From positions 186,001-250,000 of the forward strand of contig NZ_CP016447.1 in the NCBI RefSeq assembly GCF_001714725.1: a DNA stretch of 64,000 nt, given 5' to 3'. Source of the DNA: Acidovorax sp. RAC01. GTDB taxonomy: Bacteria; Pseudomonadota; Gammaproteobacteria; Burkholderiales; Burkholderiaceae_C. Shown here piece after piece: positions 16,765 through 26,863 of the stretch. The notes beneath the pieces are model-generated. The model made no database searches, was not told the DNA's origin, and worked only from the letters and a program-made list of their open reading frames with translations. The translations under genes and the position numbers were made by a program. Each line of letters starts with the position of its first letter. Positions within the stretch are counted from its first letter, which is position 1.

Positions 16765-17127
16765 TCAGCGGTCCCAGTGGCCGCGACCATGGTGGCGATG
16801 GCCGTGGCCGTGGTGCCCGCGGCCATAGCCACCGTAGTACACCGGTGCCGGTGGTGCGTAATAAGTAGCAGGCGGTGCGTAGTACACCGGGCGGGGTGGC
16901 GCGTAGTACACGGGCGGCGGTGGCGCGTAGTAAATGGGCCGTGGGGCCACATACACCGGGGCCGGCGCGTAGTAGCCGCCATTGCTGGCCCCCACCACCA
17001 CGCCGGGCACGCCAATGCCTACGGACCAGTTGACGTCACGGGCCTGGGCTGCGCCCGCACCGGCCAGCAGAGCCAGCGCCACGCCAGCCGAAGCGGCCAC
17101 GGCATAGATAGAACGGGTTTTCGTCAT
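16765..17127 (-). CDS. Exported YYAPP-repeat (PXPV-like), His-rich protein
   Basis: 120 aa, function unknown. A clean signal peptide (MTKTRSIYAVAASAGVALAL, cleaved after AQA) is followed by IGVPGVVVGASN, about seven imperfect YYAPP repeats, and a C-terminal Gly/His-rich tail (GRGHHGHGHRHHGRGHWDR) that could bind metal. Similar proteins with PXPV repeats are common in Burkholderiales. AGGAGATATCTC before ATG 17127 is a good ribosome binding site. It is divergent from glnS and has its own terminator at 16626-16645. Confidence 0.8.
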   Translation of the reverse strand: MTKTRSIYAVAASAGVALALLAGAGAAQARDVNWSVGIGVPGVVVGASNGGYYAPAPVYVAPRPIYYAPPPPVYYAPPRPVYYAPPATYYAPPAPVYYGGYGRGHHGHGHRHHGRGHWDR

Positions 17128-17300
17128 GAGATATCTCCTGTTTGAGCGAGGGCAGCCAGCCAGACGGACCTTCCTCACTGATGCATAACGCACGAGGTGG
17201 CCAAAAGGATGGCACAACTGCCGCTTTACGTTGTGACTGAACGTACACACCCCGGCCAACGGCCCCCTGCCATGGCAGAACGCCCCCCTAAAATGGCCCG

Positions 17301-19154
<1,854 letters not shown>

Positions 19155-19611
19155 GACCCAAAAAGCAAATAGGATTACTGAATGATTTTATCTCATGTAA
19201 CGATAAATGGCCTCTGGGGAAAGCCACCCATCAACCTGAAGTTCAACGACTCAGTAAATTTCATGGTTGGTCAGAATGGCACCGGCAAAACAACAATTAT
19301 CAATTTAATTGCCGCCGCTCTTTCCGCAGATTTTGAGAAAATCGACAGAATCGAATTCTCCTCAATGGAATTAATTCTCAAACCCTTAAAAAGAGGGAAG
19401 AGTACAAAAATCTCCATCACAAAAACACAAAAATCTGGCCTACCCTATTTCGATATAAATTATATCGTAAAGACTGGTGCAAATGGTAAGCCGCAAGTAT
19501 ACGACTTGGATCGTTTGGCCGAGGAGCGCCATTACAGGGGTGTTCCTTCTAGACTTATGCGTGAACTTACGATGCGAACTGGGGGCTTCGCCGACTTAAA
19601 TAGAACCCTAG

Positions 19612-20788
19612 GGAACCTCTTCACCAATCGGTTCTGGCTGTGCCATAGCGAGGCCGCACTAAAACAGCACCTGCTTTCGAGAGTTGGGCACGCCCAGCAG
19701 GCGCTGCGCGAGGGCAATTGCCCGGTTTCCAGGGGCACTAAGCCCCTTGCAGACGCACCTGTCCCCGACAGGCCAGCAGTTTGTGCCTTGCCATCCACAG
19801 GTTTGAAAGCGCAAACAGCGTGACGATCTGCGCCGTGTTCTTCTTGAGCCCACGGTAGCGCACCTTCACATATCCAAACTGCTGCTTGATCACTCGGAAC
19901 GGGTGCTCCACCCTGGCCCGGATGCTGGCCTTGGTGCGTTCAAGTTGATCGATCAGCACCCCCACAGGGTTGCCCTTGTCCAGAGCCCGGCGCAACCCAG
20001 GGCGCATGGCCACATGCCATCGCACGTTCTTGTTGGCATCGGGCCGCCTGTCCACCCCTTGGTAGCCCGCGTCACCAAAGGCATCAGTTTCTTGCCCATG
20101 CAGCAGACTGTTTGCTTCAACCACGTCGTTCACATTGCCGCTGGTGCCTCGAACGCTGTGCACCAGGCCTGAGTCCGCATCTACGCCAATGTGGGCCTTC
20201 ATGCCGAAGTACCACTGGTTGCCCTTCTTGCTTTGGTGCATCTCGGGGTCGCGCTCGCCCTTTTGATTCTTGGTGGAGCTGGGTGCGGCAATGAGCGTGG
20301 CATCCACCACCGTGCCCGCTTTGAGTTGCAGCCCTTTGGCCTGCAGCAGCGCATTGACGGTAGCGAGTATTTGTTCGGCCAGCTTGTGGCGCTCCAGCAG
20401 ATGCCTGAAACGCAAGATGCTCGATTCACTGGGGATGTGTTCATCCCAGTGAGACAGGCCGGCAAAGTCCCGAAAGGCAGGCACGTCGTGCAGTGCTTCT
20501 TCCATGGCTGGGTCGCTGAGCTTGAACCACTGCTGCATGAAATGGATGCGCAGCAGGATCTGCACCGAAAAAGGCTGCTGGCCCCGGCGTCCGCACTCGG
20601 GTGCGTAGGGCTCTATCAGCGAGACCAGTTCAGCCCAGGGCACCACCAGTTCCATGGAGTCAAGGAATTCACGCTTGCGCGTGCGCTTGGTGGTGTTGCT
20701 CAGTCCCAGGCTGCTTTGCTTCATGGCCTTATTGTCTGGGCTTCAGCCATGTCCAGGCACACAGCGCAGGGATTTGTGCAGAGGGACC
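19612..20788 (-). mobile_element. IS5-family insertion sequence
   Basis: 1177 bp. Both ends abut the tetranucleotide CTAG (19608-19611 and 20789-20792), a typical IS5-group target duplication. The left end GGAACCTCTTCACCAATC and the inverted right end GGTCCCTCTGCACAAATC match at 14 of 18 positions. It carries one transposase gene on the minus strand and is GC-rich, unlike the AT-rich gene it splits. Confidence 0.88.
19738..20724 (-). CDS. IS5-family transposase
   Basis: 328 aa DDE transposase, full length and without frameshift. The N-terminal domain FSVQILLRIHFMQQWFKLSD is typical of IS5; the catalytic residues are Asp141 (VVDATLIAAPSS), Asp218 (FGDAGYQG) and Glu273 (RVEHPFRVIKQQFG, the Y-2-R/K signature region). 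It fills most of the element and is transcribed opposite to the interrupted ATPase gene. The intact frame and inverted ends suggest a recent, possibly still active insertion. Confidence 0.95.
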   Translation of the reverse strand: MKQSSLGLSNTTKRTRKREFLDSMELVVPWAELVSLIEPYAPECGRRGQQPFSVQILLRIHFMQQWFKLSDPAMEEALHDVPAFRDFAGLSHWDEHIPSESSILRFRHLLERHKLAEQILATVNALLQAKGLQLKAGTVVDATLIAAPSSTKNQKGERDPEMHQSKKGNQWYFGMKAHIGVDADSGLVHSVRGTSGNVNDVVEANSLLHGQETDAFGDAGYQGVDRRPDANKNVRWHVAMRPGLRRALDKGNPVGVLIDQLERTKASIRARVEHPFRVIKQQFGYVKVRYRGLKKNTAQIVTLFALSNLWMARHKLLACRGQVRLQGA

Positions 20789-21651
20789 CTAGCTGAACTA
20801 GTACAATTAACGCATCTTTCAGTTAATCGCGTGGTAGCCGATTTCAAAACTGAAGCCAGACCATCTTCAGACAAAAACATAACCAATCCGGTTGATCAAA
20901 AACTAGATACCATCATCAACCAGCTCGTCCGACTTTTTTCTAAATTGGACAGAGAAAGCGCAGAAGCAGCAACAAACTTTCAAAGAGATAGTTTTGTTTC
21001 TTTGCTCTCTATTGAAACCACATCTCTTTTCAAATCCGCTGTACAAAAGCTACAAACCTCAAAAGAAGCAGATTCATTGAGTCGTGCTTTAAATGAGATC
21101 GGCGTAGATCAAAAGAAGACATCATCAGTTATTTCAGCGCTTTTTAAAAATTTCGATACTGCACGTCAAAAAATCCAGAATGGCGAGGGAATGTCACTAC
21201 AGGAATTCATGGTGTTAGCTGGTGCACTACGAGCAAATTCCTTAGTTCAAAAATATGACGCACTCCAGATCCAGCGTCGCAACATATTTTCTTTACGCGA
21301 TTCATTTTTGGAGGAAGTGAATAAGCTGTTCGGGCCGCGAAAGACTATCGCCATCAATGAAAGAAATGAGTTAGAAGCCAAATCACAAGACGGCCGAGTG
21401 ATCCGACCAATGGACCTGTCTTCAGGAGAAAAACAATTATTGATTATTTTGGGAGAGGCACTACTTCAAGACCGACAATCTGTAATTTTCATTGCAGACG
21501 AACCGGAACTATCACTTCATGTAAGTTGGCAAGAAAAACTTGTGCCCGCAATTACGCGAATTAACTCAAATGCACAAATCATATTTGCAACTCATTCACC
21601 AGATATCGTTGGTGCTTATGCCAGCTCAGTAAGCGTCATGGAGGATATTTG

Positions 21652-22503
21652 GTGAACTTCACTAGATCGCCAAGTGGCATTCGCAATTCCGCACTTTTTT
21701 TCGGAGTTGATCGGATAGTTTACGTAGAAGGGACTGGAGCTGATCAAAATTTCTGGAAAAATGTTTTTGATGTTTTTTACTCTGGCCCGCTACGCTTTCA
21801 TTTCAAATCTTTAGGCTCAAGATCTGCTGTCTTGCCCTACGCTGATGGTATTGCCAAGGGCAGCATCACCAATATTGTTGCAATCGTTGATAGCGATTAT
21901 GAAGGTTTGCGATTTTCACGATTTAATATTCCAAATCTCATCTACTCATATGGCTATAGCTTTGAAAATGATCTACTCACTCCAAAGCAAGCCATTAAAT
22001 TAATATCTCAATTAAGCGGCGACGCCGGCATCCGCAAATATAAAAATTTACTGCAACGTTTAGGGAAAGCGGCAACTGAGCTATCAGCATTGAGTGTCTT
22101 GGATTTTGTGGCGCAATTTAACGATCAATATCTACTAGAAAAAAATGGAAAGACATGCAAATTACACATAAAAAATAATTCAATGGAAGTAATTTGCAGC
22201 AATTCGATCAAAGCAGCGAAGAAAAGCCTGATTACCCGAGGCGTCAAAATCAATGGCCGCCCGACTAAATTAATTCGCGATCAAATCACAAAGAATCCAA
22301 AACATCGCTGGATTTACGGCCATCTTTGGCAAGCCACCTTTACGAAATGTGTTTCGGATGAGCTCAGAAAAAAATGGTCTGTGACGATCAACCCCGATGG
22401 TCTCGTTCACTTAGCCATCAACAATGTGCTCGCATCGAATGGAAAAGTTTTTACTCATCAACAGATATCAGAGTACAAAAAACAAATAAGTTATATTCGC
22501 TAG
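21652..22503 (+). CDS. DUF4435 (TOPRIM-like) defence effector, PARIS AriB-like
   Basis: 283 aa. IVYVEGTGADQNFW is the N-terminal acidic TOPRIM-type motif; VAIVDSDYEG and YSYGYSFENDLLT are DUF4435 hallmarks. In PARIS, AriB is released from the AriA ATPase on sensing a phage anti-restriction protein and acts as a toxic nuclease (reported to cleave a host tRNA). The start GTG 21652 overlaps the ATPase stop (gTGA), with GGAGG 7 nt upstream, so it was translationally coupled to the ATPase; a TTG at 21649 also exists. With the ATPase split, this intact gene is probably poorly expressed or uncontrolled. AT-rich codon use as in its partner. Confidence 0.75.
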   Translation: MNFTRSPSGIRNSALFFGVDRIVYVEGTGADQNFWKNVFDVFYSGPLRFHFKSLGSRSAVLPYADGIAKGSITNIVAIVDSDYEGLRFSRFNIPNLIYSYGYSFENDLLTPKQAIKLISQLSGDAGIRKYKNLLQRLGKAATELSALSVLDFVAQFNDQYLLEKNGKTCKLHIKNNSMEVICSNSIKAAKKSLITRGVKINGRPTKLIRDQITKNPKHRWIYGHLWQATFTKCVSDELRKKWSVTINPDGLVHLAINNVLASNGKVFTHQQISEYKKQISYIR

Positions 22504-22736
22504 GTGCAATGAAATCATTATTTCAATTTATGCAACGGCTTCAGAAATTCGCATTTTCTATTCGATTTTGAATTTATAGAACCAGAGGTAGTTCCGCCTA
22601 AAAGCAATGGAGACCATGCGCGCAGGGTGGCGACGGCCGGTTGAGAAGGCGCAAACCTTACGGGTGGAATTAGACCTCAGCGCACCGCAGCAGCCTTCGG
22701 CAGTAGTCACGACCAAACGACGGATATCCTCATGCG

Positions 22737-23276
22737 ATGCAGCCTGAAAACGTCCTCCACTTCTGGTTCACCGAGCTAACCCCTCAGCAGCACTTCGCCA
22801 AGGATGCTGCCTTGGACGAATCCATCCGCACCCGCTTCAACCCCACGCTGGAGGCCGCTGCCCGCTGTGAACTGTTCACCTGGCGCGCCACTCCAGAAGG
22901 CCGGTTGGCTGAAATCCTGGTGCTGGACCAGTTCTCGCGCAATGTGTACCGCGACACCGCCCGCGCCTTTGCGCAAGACGCGCTGGCCCTTGCACTGGCG
23001 CAAGAGCTGGTGGCCAGCGGGCAGGACCGCAGCCTGCCCACGGCGCAGCGCGTGTTTGCCTACATGCCGTACATGCACAGCGAATCGGCGGTGATTCATG
23101 AGCAAGCGCTTGAGCTGTTTGCGCAGCCGGGCATGGAAAACAACCTGGACTTTGAGCGCCGGCACAAGGCCATCATCGACCGCTTTGGCCGCTACCCGCA
23201 CCGCAACGCCGTGCTGGGCCGTGCATCCACGCCCGAGGAGCTGGCGTTTTTGAGCGAGCCTGGGTCGTCGTTCTGA
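22737..23276 (+). CDS. DUF924 family protein
   Basis: 179 aa. DUF924 proteins are all-helical and resemble TPR folds; no biochemical role is established. The family pattern is clear: VLHFWFTE near the start, LVLDQFSRNVYR, and YMPYMHSES with FERRHKAIIDRFGRYPHRNAVLGR. Start ATG 22737; another ATG 5 bp upstream is out of frame. GC-rich again, so it marks the return to core sequence after the AT-rich defence island, which ends within the 230-bp gap 22504-22736. Confidence 0.88.
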   Translation: MQPENVLHFWFTELTPQQHFAKDAALDESIRTRFNPTLEAAARCELFTWRATPEGRLAEILVLDQFSRNVYRDTARAFAQDALALALAQELVASGQDRSLPTAQRVFAYMPYMHSESAVIHEQALELFAQPGMENNLDFERRHKAIIDRFGRYPHRNAVLGRASTPEELAFLSEPGSSF

Positions 23277-23417
23277 CGTTTTCCGCAACGCCGCTTCCCA
23301 AGTGGTCGCGCGTGCAACAGGGCATCGTGTATCGCTCAAAGCCACATGCCATACGCCAGCGCAAATCCTCTCCCGCTCGCTATAGTGGCGCCTTGACCTG
23401 ATGCCGCCGGAGCCGTC

Positions 23418-23651
23418 ATGACCATCACCGCCGAAGCCCTCAGCGCCCAAGCTGCCCAGTTGCCTCCCGCAGAGCGCATGGAAGTGGTCGAGCGCATCCT
23501 TGACAGCCTGGACCAGCCCGACGCGGCACTGGACACGCTTTGGGGCCACGAGGCCAGTGACCGGCTTGCCGCGTACCGGCGCGGCGAGATCGAAGCGGTG
23601 GCCTTGTCCGACGTGATCGCAAAGTACCGAACAGCTGCACGGCGCACATGA
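23418..23651 (+). CDS. Antitoxin of a type II toxin-antitoxin pair (addiction module component family)
   Basis: 77 aa. Matches the small addiction-module antitoxin family (TIGR02574 type): LPPAERMEVVERILDSLDQP and a C-terminal SDVIAKYR segment. It should neutralise the ParE/RelE-type toxin encoded next and repress its own promoter. The stop overlaps the toxin start by 4 bp (ATGA). A TATAGT hexamer at 23381-23386 could be the -10 box. Confidence 0.85.
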   Translation: MTITAEALSAQAAQLPPAERMEVVERILDSLDQPDAALDTLWGHEASDRLAAYRRGEIEAVALSDVIAKYRTAARRT

Positions 23652-23941
23652 GCATCCGTTTGCTGGCGCCAGCGCAAACGGAGCTGGACGAGGCGATTTC
23701 CTGGTATGCAGAACAGGCACCGGGGTTGGGCGATGCGTTCCTGGTAGAGATTCTCAAAACGTTCCGGCTTGTTGAGCAGTTTCCTCAGGCCTGGCACCCG
23801 CTGACCCCGGAGATTCGGCGCTGCCGGTTGCGCCGATTCCCCTACTGCGTGATTTACACCGAGGACGCCCCGGGCATTCTGGTTCTCGCCATAGCGCACC
23901 AGCACCGCAAGCCTGGCTATTGGAAGAATCGGCTTGGTTGA
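23648..23941 (+). CDS. ParE/RelE-family toxin
   Basis: 97 aa. Typical ParE/RelE fold pattern: AQTELDEAISWYAEQAPGLG, FRLVEQFPQAWHPL, RRCRLRRFPYCVIYTEDA and a C-terminal LAIAHQHRKPGYW. Members poison DNA gyrase (ParE) or cut mRNA on the ribosome (RelE); sequence alone does not decide. It is translationally coupled to the upstream antitoxin. No truncation is visible. Confidence 0.88.
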   Translation: MSIRLLAPAQTELDEAISWYAEQAPGLGDAFLVEILKTFRLVEQFPQAWHPLTPEIRRCRLRRFPYCVIYTEDAPGILVLAIAHQHRKPGYWKNRLG

Positions 23942-23979
23942 GCGTAAGGCTTCACCGCTACCGTTGCCACTTCGATATT

Positions 23980-24014
23980 GATAGCTGCTTGCGCTTATAT
24001 ATCAAGCGCCAGAG
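23980..24014 (+). repeat. Dispersed palindromic element, intergenic copy
   Basis: GATAGC followed by TGCTTGCGCTTATATATCAA and GCGCC; GCGCTT / AAGCGC form an inner inverted repeat. It lies between the toxin gene and the next small gene. Confidence 0.55.
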
Positions 24015-24057
24015 GTCAATTTCATCCAGAAAACTCCCGCGCCGACAAAACCCATCC

Positions 24058-24369
24058 ATGACGCCTCCGTTCACCGCCACCTTCGCCCAAGTGCCGCCCG
24101 GCCCGCTGGCTGGCCCCTTGCAACTGCTGCCCGTCAACGCCGGAGTGGTGTCGGTGCACACCGCCGATGGCGCGCATGTGGGTTTGCTGAAGCAGGTGGG
24201 CGGGGTGTGGAAGTTCAAGGCCATGGGCTATGACGCCGCCGGGCGCATGGAGCCGGGCCACGGGCCGCTGACCGAGCAGCACAACATGGCGTTTGCCACG
24301 CTGGATGCGGCCGAGGTAAGTGCGCGGTTGCTGAGCGCACTGGGCGGCGGGCCGGGGGCGTCGGCTTGA
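24058..24369 (+). CDS. Conserved hypothetical protein
   Basis: 103 aa, function not recognised. It reads MTPPFTATFAQVPPGPLAGP, then VVSVHTADGAHVGLLKQVGG and VWKFKAMGYDAAGRMEPG, a beta-rich soluble protein with a C-terminal helix. No signal peptide or membrane segment. ATG 24058 is the first start after the dispersed repeat. Codon use matches core genes. Confidence 0.55.
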   Translation: MTPPFTATFAQVPPGPLAGPLQLLPVNAGVVSVHTADGAHVGLLKQVGGVWKFKAMGYDAAGRMEPGHGPLTEQHNMAFATLDAAEVSARLLSALGGGPGASA

Positions 24370-24392
24370 GCCTGTAACGCCATTTGATGCCG

Positions 24393-24433
24393 TTTTGATA
24401 GCAACATGCGCTCCACTGGAAAGCGCATGGCAG
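24393..24433 (+). repeat. Dispersed palindromic element, intergenic copy
   Basis: TTTTGATAGC, ATGCGCTCC and AAAGCGCATGG; the GATAGC and AAGCGC boxes of the family are kept, and ATGCGCT / AAGCGCAT are nearly inverted. It lies downstream of the hypothetical gene ending at 24369. Confidence 0.5.
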
Positions 24434-24476
24434 GTTTTGATCTGAACACTGGGGTTCATGGCCCCGCACAACCAAA

Positions 24477-24528
24477 AGTGTTTCTCATAGCGCGCAAAAC
24501 ATCGTTTTTGCAAACAATGAGAAACACT
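24477..24528. repeat. Long imperfect hairpin between convergent genes
   Basis: AGTGTTTCTCAT (24477-24488) and ATGAGAAACACT (24517-24528) are a perfect 12-bp inverted repeat. Within it GCAAAAC and GTTTTTGC form an inner stem. It sits between two convergent genes. No T run follows, so a terminator role is uncertain; a small mobile or RNA element is possible. Confidence 0.6.
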
Positions 24529-24598
24529 CTGCCTTCATGGCACAGGGCCCGGCAAAGCAATGGACCGGCTTTGCACCGCTCTGTTCAGCGGCGAGACA

Positions 24599-25570
24599 TC
24601 ACGGCGCTGATGCCGCCCCGCACACAAACTCCACCGCCGCACACACCGCCGCCACCTGCGCGGCAATGCACTGCTCGGGCGTGGCGCGGGGGCTGTCGGG
24701 GTAGACCTCGGTCGTGGTGGTGTAGTGCGCGCCGGTCGCACTGGCGCACAGTCCCCAGGCGGCCAGCTGGTAGCGGATGACGCCGGGCTCGGTCATCGGC
24801 GAGCCGATGATTTCGTTGTTGGCGTCGGGCGGTGCAATGTGCGTGACCTGGGCCACGGCCTGCAGCACGGCGTGCTGGAAGGCGGGCTGAGGATTTTCGG
24901 TGTCGTCCACCAGATAGAAGCCGTCCGGAATGCTGCCGGGCTCAAACGCCTTGCCGTCGCGCGCGGCCACGGCGGGGCGGTATTCGGTTTCGTCGGTGTC
25001 GGTGGTTTCGTGCAGGTCGATGTGGGCGGCAAACTGGCCGTTGAGCGGCGCAATCAGCGCCAGCAGCGCGGCGGCCTCTTGCACGGTGGTGCCGGGGCGA
25101 AAGCTGCGGTTGGGGTCAATGGCATCGTGGTTCCAGCGCTGGATGCGCTCCCAGCCCCAGGGGCTGACGCAGGGGGCCACCAGCCAGTTCACGCGGTCGG
25201 CGTAGCGCTGGCCGTGCTCTTGCACAAAGCGCAGCGCGCCCAGCACGCCACTGGTTTCGTAGCCGTGCACGCCGCCGGTAATGAGGATGGTGGGGCGGCC
25301 TGCTGCCCACTGGCGCGGGCGAATGCATTGCAGCGCGTAGCGGTCGTCGCCATAGGCCACTTCGCCGTAGCTGCGCACGTCAAACCGATCGCGCAGCGTA
25401 TCGACCACAGCCAGCACGTCGTGCGCGTAGCTGCGCTGGCGCACCTGGCGGGCGCGCCACTGGGCCAGCTCGGCCGGGCCCCAGGGCTGGCCGGGCGTGC
25501 CGATGGGGTACGAAGCGGGGGGAAAGGCCGATGCGGGCGCAGCGACGGGGGCGGGGGCCGTAGAGGTCAT
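24599..25570 (-). CDS. M14-type zinc carboxypeptidase family protein
   Basis: 323 aa. The zinc motif GGVHGYETSG (H-x-x-E) and the second His in AHIDLHETTD fit the M14 carboxypeptidase / succinylglutamate desuccinylase superfamily; DPNRSFRPG (Asn-Arg substrate carboxylate binding) is also an M14 hallmark. TEVYPDSP near the C-terminus may hold the catalytic Glu. No signal peptide is obvious. Start ATG 25570; the frame is open upstream. A second member of the broader superfamily is at 41149-42087. Confidence 0.82.
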   Translation of the reverse strand: MTSTAPAPVAAPASAFPPASYPIGTPGQPWGPAELAQWRARQVRQRSYAHDVLAVVDTLRDRFDVRSYGEVAYGDDRYALQCIRPRQWAAGRPTILITGGVHGYETSGVLGALRFVQEHGQRYADRVNWLVAPCVSPWGWERIQRWNHDAIDPNRSFRPGTTVQEAAALLALIAPLNGQFAAHIDLHETTDTDETEYRPAVAARDGKAFEPGSIPDGFYLVDDTENPQPAFQHAVLQAVAQVTHIAPPDANNEIIGSPMTEPGVIRYQLAAWGLCASATGAHYTTTTEVYPDSPRATPEQCIAAQVAAVCAAVEFVCGAASAP

Positions 25571-25854
25571 GGTCAAAGCGGTGGCTGGATCAGAAAGTGC
25601 CGTACAAAGGGCATGGGGCGTGGGTGCCAATGCACGCATTGTGCAGGGGCTGTGGTGGGGGTGGCATCGGCCCGCGCGCGGGGCATGCCAGCACGCCAAG
25701 GCAACAGCCACCGGGGCAATGGCAGCCACGCAGGAGCGCACGGGCGCCGCCCGGCCATCGCAGCATTGCCCTGCATCACTGGGCCTTTGCCCGGCCCGCC
25801 TATGATCCGCCCCGGCTGCGCGGGATGCAGCTTTCAAACACAACAAGGGATTTC

Positions 25855-26385
25855 ATGGAAAAGATTCTTTCGGGCATGGGCTCGCTGCTGTACCGCATGC
25901 GGTTCACCATGCTGTTTTTCTACGTGGGGCTGGTGGCCATCATCTTTGGCATCCTGGGCAAGTTCCTGATGGAAACCTTCAAGCTCATGCAGACGCTGCT
26001 GCTGGGCGACCTGGAGAAGATCGAGCTGATCATCAAGGTGCTGGAGCTGGTGGACATGACCATGGTGGCCCAGCTGGTGTGGGTGGTGGCGCTGGCGGGG
26101 GTGTCGCTGTTTGTGACCACCGGGCACTTTGACAAGAGCGACATGAAAAAGCCCGACTGGCTGGACCATGTGAACACGTACAACCTCAAGCTCAAGCTGG
26201 CGTTTGCCATCATTTCGATCTCGGGCGTGCACGCGCTCAAGACGTATCTGAGCGGCGACCTGTCGATGGAGAGCGTGACGGTGGTGACCTACATCGCCAT
26301 CATCCACTTCACGTTCGTGCTGTCGGCCATCGGCATATCGTTTGCCGAGCGCCTGACGCGCGAGAAGCCGCACGAGGGGCACTGA
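25855..26385 (+). CDS. UPF0114 / TIGR00645 membrane protein (YqhA-like)
   Basis: 176 aa inner-membrane protein with about four hydrophobic segments (MLFFYVGLVAIIFGILGKFL, LVWVVALAGVSLFV, LAFAIISISGVHALKTYL, VVTYIAIIHFTFVLSAIGIS). The family is widespread and without established function; E. coli YqhA is the reference. The start is ATG 25855 with AAGGGA upstream. The cytosolic loop HFDKSDMKKPDWLDHVNTYN is the conserved family signature. Confidence 0.88.
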   Translation: MEKILSGMGSLLYRMRFTMLFFYVGLVAIIFGILGKFLMETFKLMQTLLLGDLEKIELIIKVLELVDMTMVAQLVWVVALAGVSLFVTTGHFDKSDMKKPDWLDHVNTYNLKLKLAFAIISISGVHALKTYLSGDLSMESVTVVTYIAIIHFTFVLSAIGISFAERLTREKPHEGH

Positions 26386-26425
26386 GCCCCACATTACCCC
26401 ACGGTACCCCGCCACACACCGCCGC

Positions 26426-26752
26426 ATGGCCCGCCGCCCGCACCACCATGTCTACGTCGTCGAGCTGTCGAAAGACGTGCTGCTGGAGCCGCGCTTTCGC
26501 AAGTGCAACCCGGGCTACATCGACGGCAAGCCCTGCGTGTACGTGGGCATGACCGGGCTGGACCCGGATGTGCGCTTTGACAAGCACAAGGCGGGCATCC
26601 AGGCCAACCGGTACGTCACGCAGTACGGCCTGCGGCTGCTGCCCGACCTGTACGAGGGCTTCAACCCCATGCGCTATGAAGACGCGGTAGACCGCGAGAT
26701 CGAGATCGGCATCGACCTGCGCTCGGCCGGGTTCGGGGTGTGGCAGGCTTGA
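26426..26752 (+). CDS. Small protein resembling the GIY-YIG nuclease fold
   Basis: 108 aa. HHVYVVELSKDVL followed after an insertion by CVYVGMTGLDPDVRFDKHKA resembles the GIY-YIG motif pair (Y-V-V ... Y-V-G-M-T ... R-x-x-x-H). Conserved Asp/Glu follow (MRYEDAVDREIEIGI). Activity as a nuclease is inference; it could be a degenerate or RNA-binding member. Confidence 0.6.
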   Translation: MARRPHHHVYVVELSKDVLLEPRFRKCNPGYIDGKPCVYVGMTGLDPDVRFDKHKAGIQANRYVTQYGLRLLPDLYEGFNPMRYEDAVDREIEIGIDLRSAGFGVWQA

Positions 26753-26790
26753 GGGCGTGGCGTACACCCTGAAGCACGCGCAAGGCCAAC

Positions 26791-26833
26791 GCTATGATTT
26801 AAATAGCGCAAGGTGCATATAAATCAAGCGCTA
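26791..26833 (+). repeat. Dispersed palindromic element, intergenic copy
   Basis: GCTAT-GATTTAA-ATAGC palindrome, an 18-bp AT-rich spacer and the AAGCGCTA box. One of the cleanest copies; it lies 30 bp upstream of the hypothetical gene at 26864. Confidence 0.75.
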
Positions 26834-26863
26834 CAGCCCGTTTTCATTCAAAAATCGCTTCCC

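Larger units (their letters stand above)
19182..21655 (+). pseudogene. PARIS-like AAA ATPase (AriA-type), split by an IS5-family element
   Basis: The N-terminal part (19182-19610) begins MILSHVTINGLWGKPPINLK and has Walker A GQNGTGKT (residues 30-37). The rest (20793-21655) has a helical middle, the ABC-type signature LSSGEKQL, Walker B SVIFIADEPELSLH and the FATHSPDI switch. Joining codon 143 (CTA) through the duplicated CTAG to GCT GAA CTA restores one frame of about 430 aa. The architecture matches the ATPase of AAA/DUF4435 anti-phage pairs such as PARIS; family naming is inference. The sequence is much richer in A/T than its neighbours, suggesting transfer. As it stands the gene should make only a truncated 213-residue N-terminal product. 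Confidence 0.75.

Noticed and set aside
16830..16960. Tandem repeats resembling a CRISPR array
   Set aside because: They are codon-level repeats of the YYAPP protein, in frame, without unique spacers; no cas gene is near.
22504..22736. A gene or attachment site at the right edge of the defence island
   Set aside because: Short open frames here have no start signals or motifs, and I found no direct repeat matching the glnS end.
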